DNA of 32,018 bases from Cryomorphaceae bacterium (GTDB lineage: Bacteria; Bacteroidota; Bacteroidia; Flavobacteriales; Schleiferiaceae), in NCBI GenBank assembly GCA_013205365.1, contig JABMNC010000043.1, forward strand, positions 1 through 32,018. Reading direction: 5' to 3'. The position numbers and the translations under genes were made by a program. The notes below the pieces were generated by a model. That model did not search any database. It was given only the letters and a program-made list of their open reading frames with translations, and was not told where the DNA came from. Of this stretch, positions 31,468 through 32,018 are shown piece after piece (the stretch's first letter is position 1; each line of letters starts with the position of its first letter).

Positions 31468-32018
31468 ATGCAGCGCGAAGAGTACTTCATGCGTCGAGCC
31501 CTTGATTTGGCGGCTCAGGGGAGTGGTTTTACCCAGCCCAATCCTTTGGTTGGAGCCCTAATCGTGCACAACGAAAGGATTTTAGCCGAGGGCTACCATC
31601 ACCGAGCCGGGGAAGTGCACGCCGAAATTATGGCCTTAAATCAACTGCAGGCCGAGGACCTTAGCCTTTTGCCGGAGTCTACGCTTTATGTGAGTCTAGA
31701 ACCCTGTAGCCACCAAGGACGGACTGGCCCCTGCAGTTTGGCCATTGTAAATTCCGGCATAAGCACTATCGTGGTGGCGCACCAGGATCCGAATCCCTTG
31801 GTTGCCGGGCGCGGACTCGCCATGCTGCGCGATGCCGGACGCAGTGTCATTCTTGGAACTTTAGCGAAGGAGGCCGCAGAGCAAAACAAGCGGTTTTTTA
31901 CTTCCATTGCTGCGGGCCGGCCGCATACCACACTCAAATGGGCCCAAGACGCCCTAGGTCAGGTGGATGGTCCGCGCGAAAACCACCCTGGCCCTTGGCC
32001 CATCACGGGGCAAGAGGC
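31468..32018 (+). CDS. ribD: Riboflavin biosynthesis deaminase/reductase RibD, N-terminal part
   Basis: RibD deaminates and then reduces the pyrimidine intermediate of riboflavin synthesis. The window holds the first 183 codons; the rest lies beyond the right edge. The deaminase domain is clear: EYFMRRALDLAAQG, PNPLVGALIV, the zinc site H51-A52-E53 (VHAEIMAL), and C80 and C89 in EPCSHQGRTGPC. Homologues usually read GRTPPC; here a glycine replaces the first proline. The linker to the reductase domain begins at TTLKWAQDALGQVDG. ATG at 31468 fits the family N-terminus. It is divergent from prmC. Confidence 0.94.
   Translation, partial: MQREEYFMRRALDLAAQGSGFTQPNPLVGALIVHNERILAEGYHHRAGEVHAEIMALNQLQAEDLSLLPESTLYVSLEPCSHQGRTGPCSLAIVNSGISTIVVAHQDPNPLVAGRGLAMLRDAGRSVILGTLAKEAAEQNKRFFTSIAAGRPHTTLKWAQDALGQVDGPRENHPGPWPITGQE

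Noticed and set aside
1-32018. Search by eye for tRNA, rRNA, CRISPR arrays, riboswitches, insertion sequences and phage genes
   Set aside because: The window is almost fully occupied by coding regions with gaps mostly under 125 bases; no such element was recognised.

Overview
The window looks like a chromosome segment from a member of the Bacteroidota, most likely a Flavobacteriales relative with roughly balanced GC content. The evidence is the set of proteins and their order: DUF4197, DUF4835, DUF6913, a Bacteroidota-type omega subunit, a lipoprotein BamD and a Bacteroidota-type FabI. There are also repeated TAnnTTTG promoter elements, the -7 element of the Bacteroidota primary sigma factor, placed just before start codons, and Shine-Dalgarno sequences are almost absent. 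No tRNA, rRNA, CRISPR array, insertion sequence or prophage gene was seen. Coding density is very high, and no stretch longer than about 125 bases lacks a gene.

Layout, left to right. (1) Positions 1-2268, minus strand: glyA, a secreted DUF4197 protein and the first part of an S4-domain pseudouridine synthase. (2) 2298-5725, plus: fumarylacetoacetase overlapping a RelA/SpoT enzyme. (3) 5722-9244, minus: a pirin, ffh, folD and queE. (4) 9364-12827: a dihydroorotase-like protein without its metal ligands (plus), a PhnP-like metallo-beta-lactamase-fold hydrolase (minus) and a 467-residue protein I do not recognise (plus). (5) 12859-19617, minus: a MerR/cobalamin-domain regulator, an ECF sigma factor, crtI, crtB, idi, a pterin synthase, folE and a DNA photolyase. 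(6) 19690-21273, plus: release factor 3. (7) 21333-31431, minus: a chain of prmC, ligA, DUF6913, dapA, bamD, rpoZ, coaBC, DUF4835, recN and fabI, most junctions overlapping or separated by a few bases. (8) The right edge holds the start of ribD on the plus strand.

The most interesting region is the fifth. The regulator carries both sequence signatures of CarH/LitR adenosylcobalamin photoreceptors: W-x9-E-H at residues 141-152 and E-x-H-x2-G at 189-194. It lies directly upstream of an ECF sigma factor that starts a tightly coupled operon for carotenoid synthesis, pterin synthesis and photolyase repair. I infer a light-switched photoprotection operon: cobalamin-bound regulator in the dark, then release, sigma factor production, pigment synthesis and UV repair in the light. 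The unusual part is that GTP cyclohydrolase I and a eukaryote-type (C-x5-HGH) pyruvoyl-tetrahydropterin synthase homologue sit between the pigment genes and the photolyase. This suggests a pterin cofactor, antenna or screening pigment made as part of the light response.
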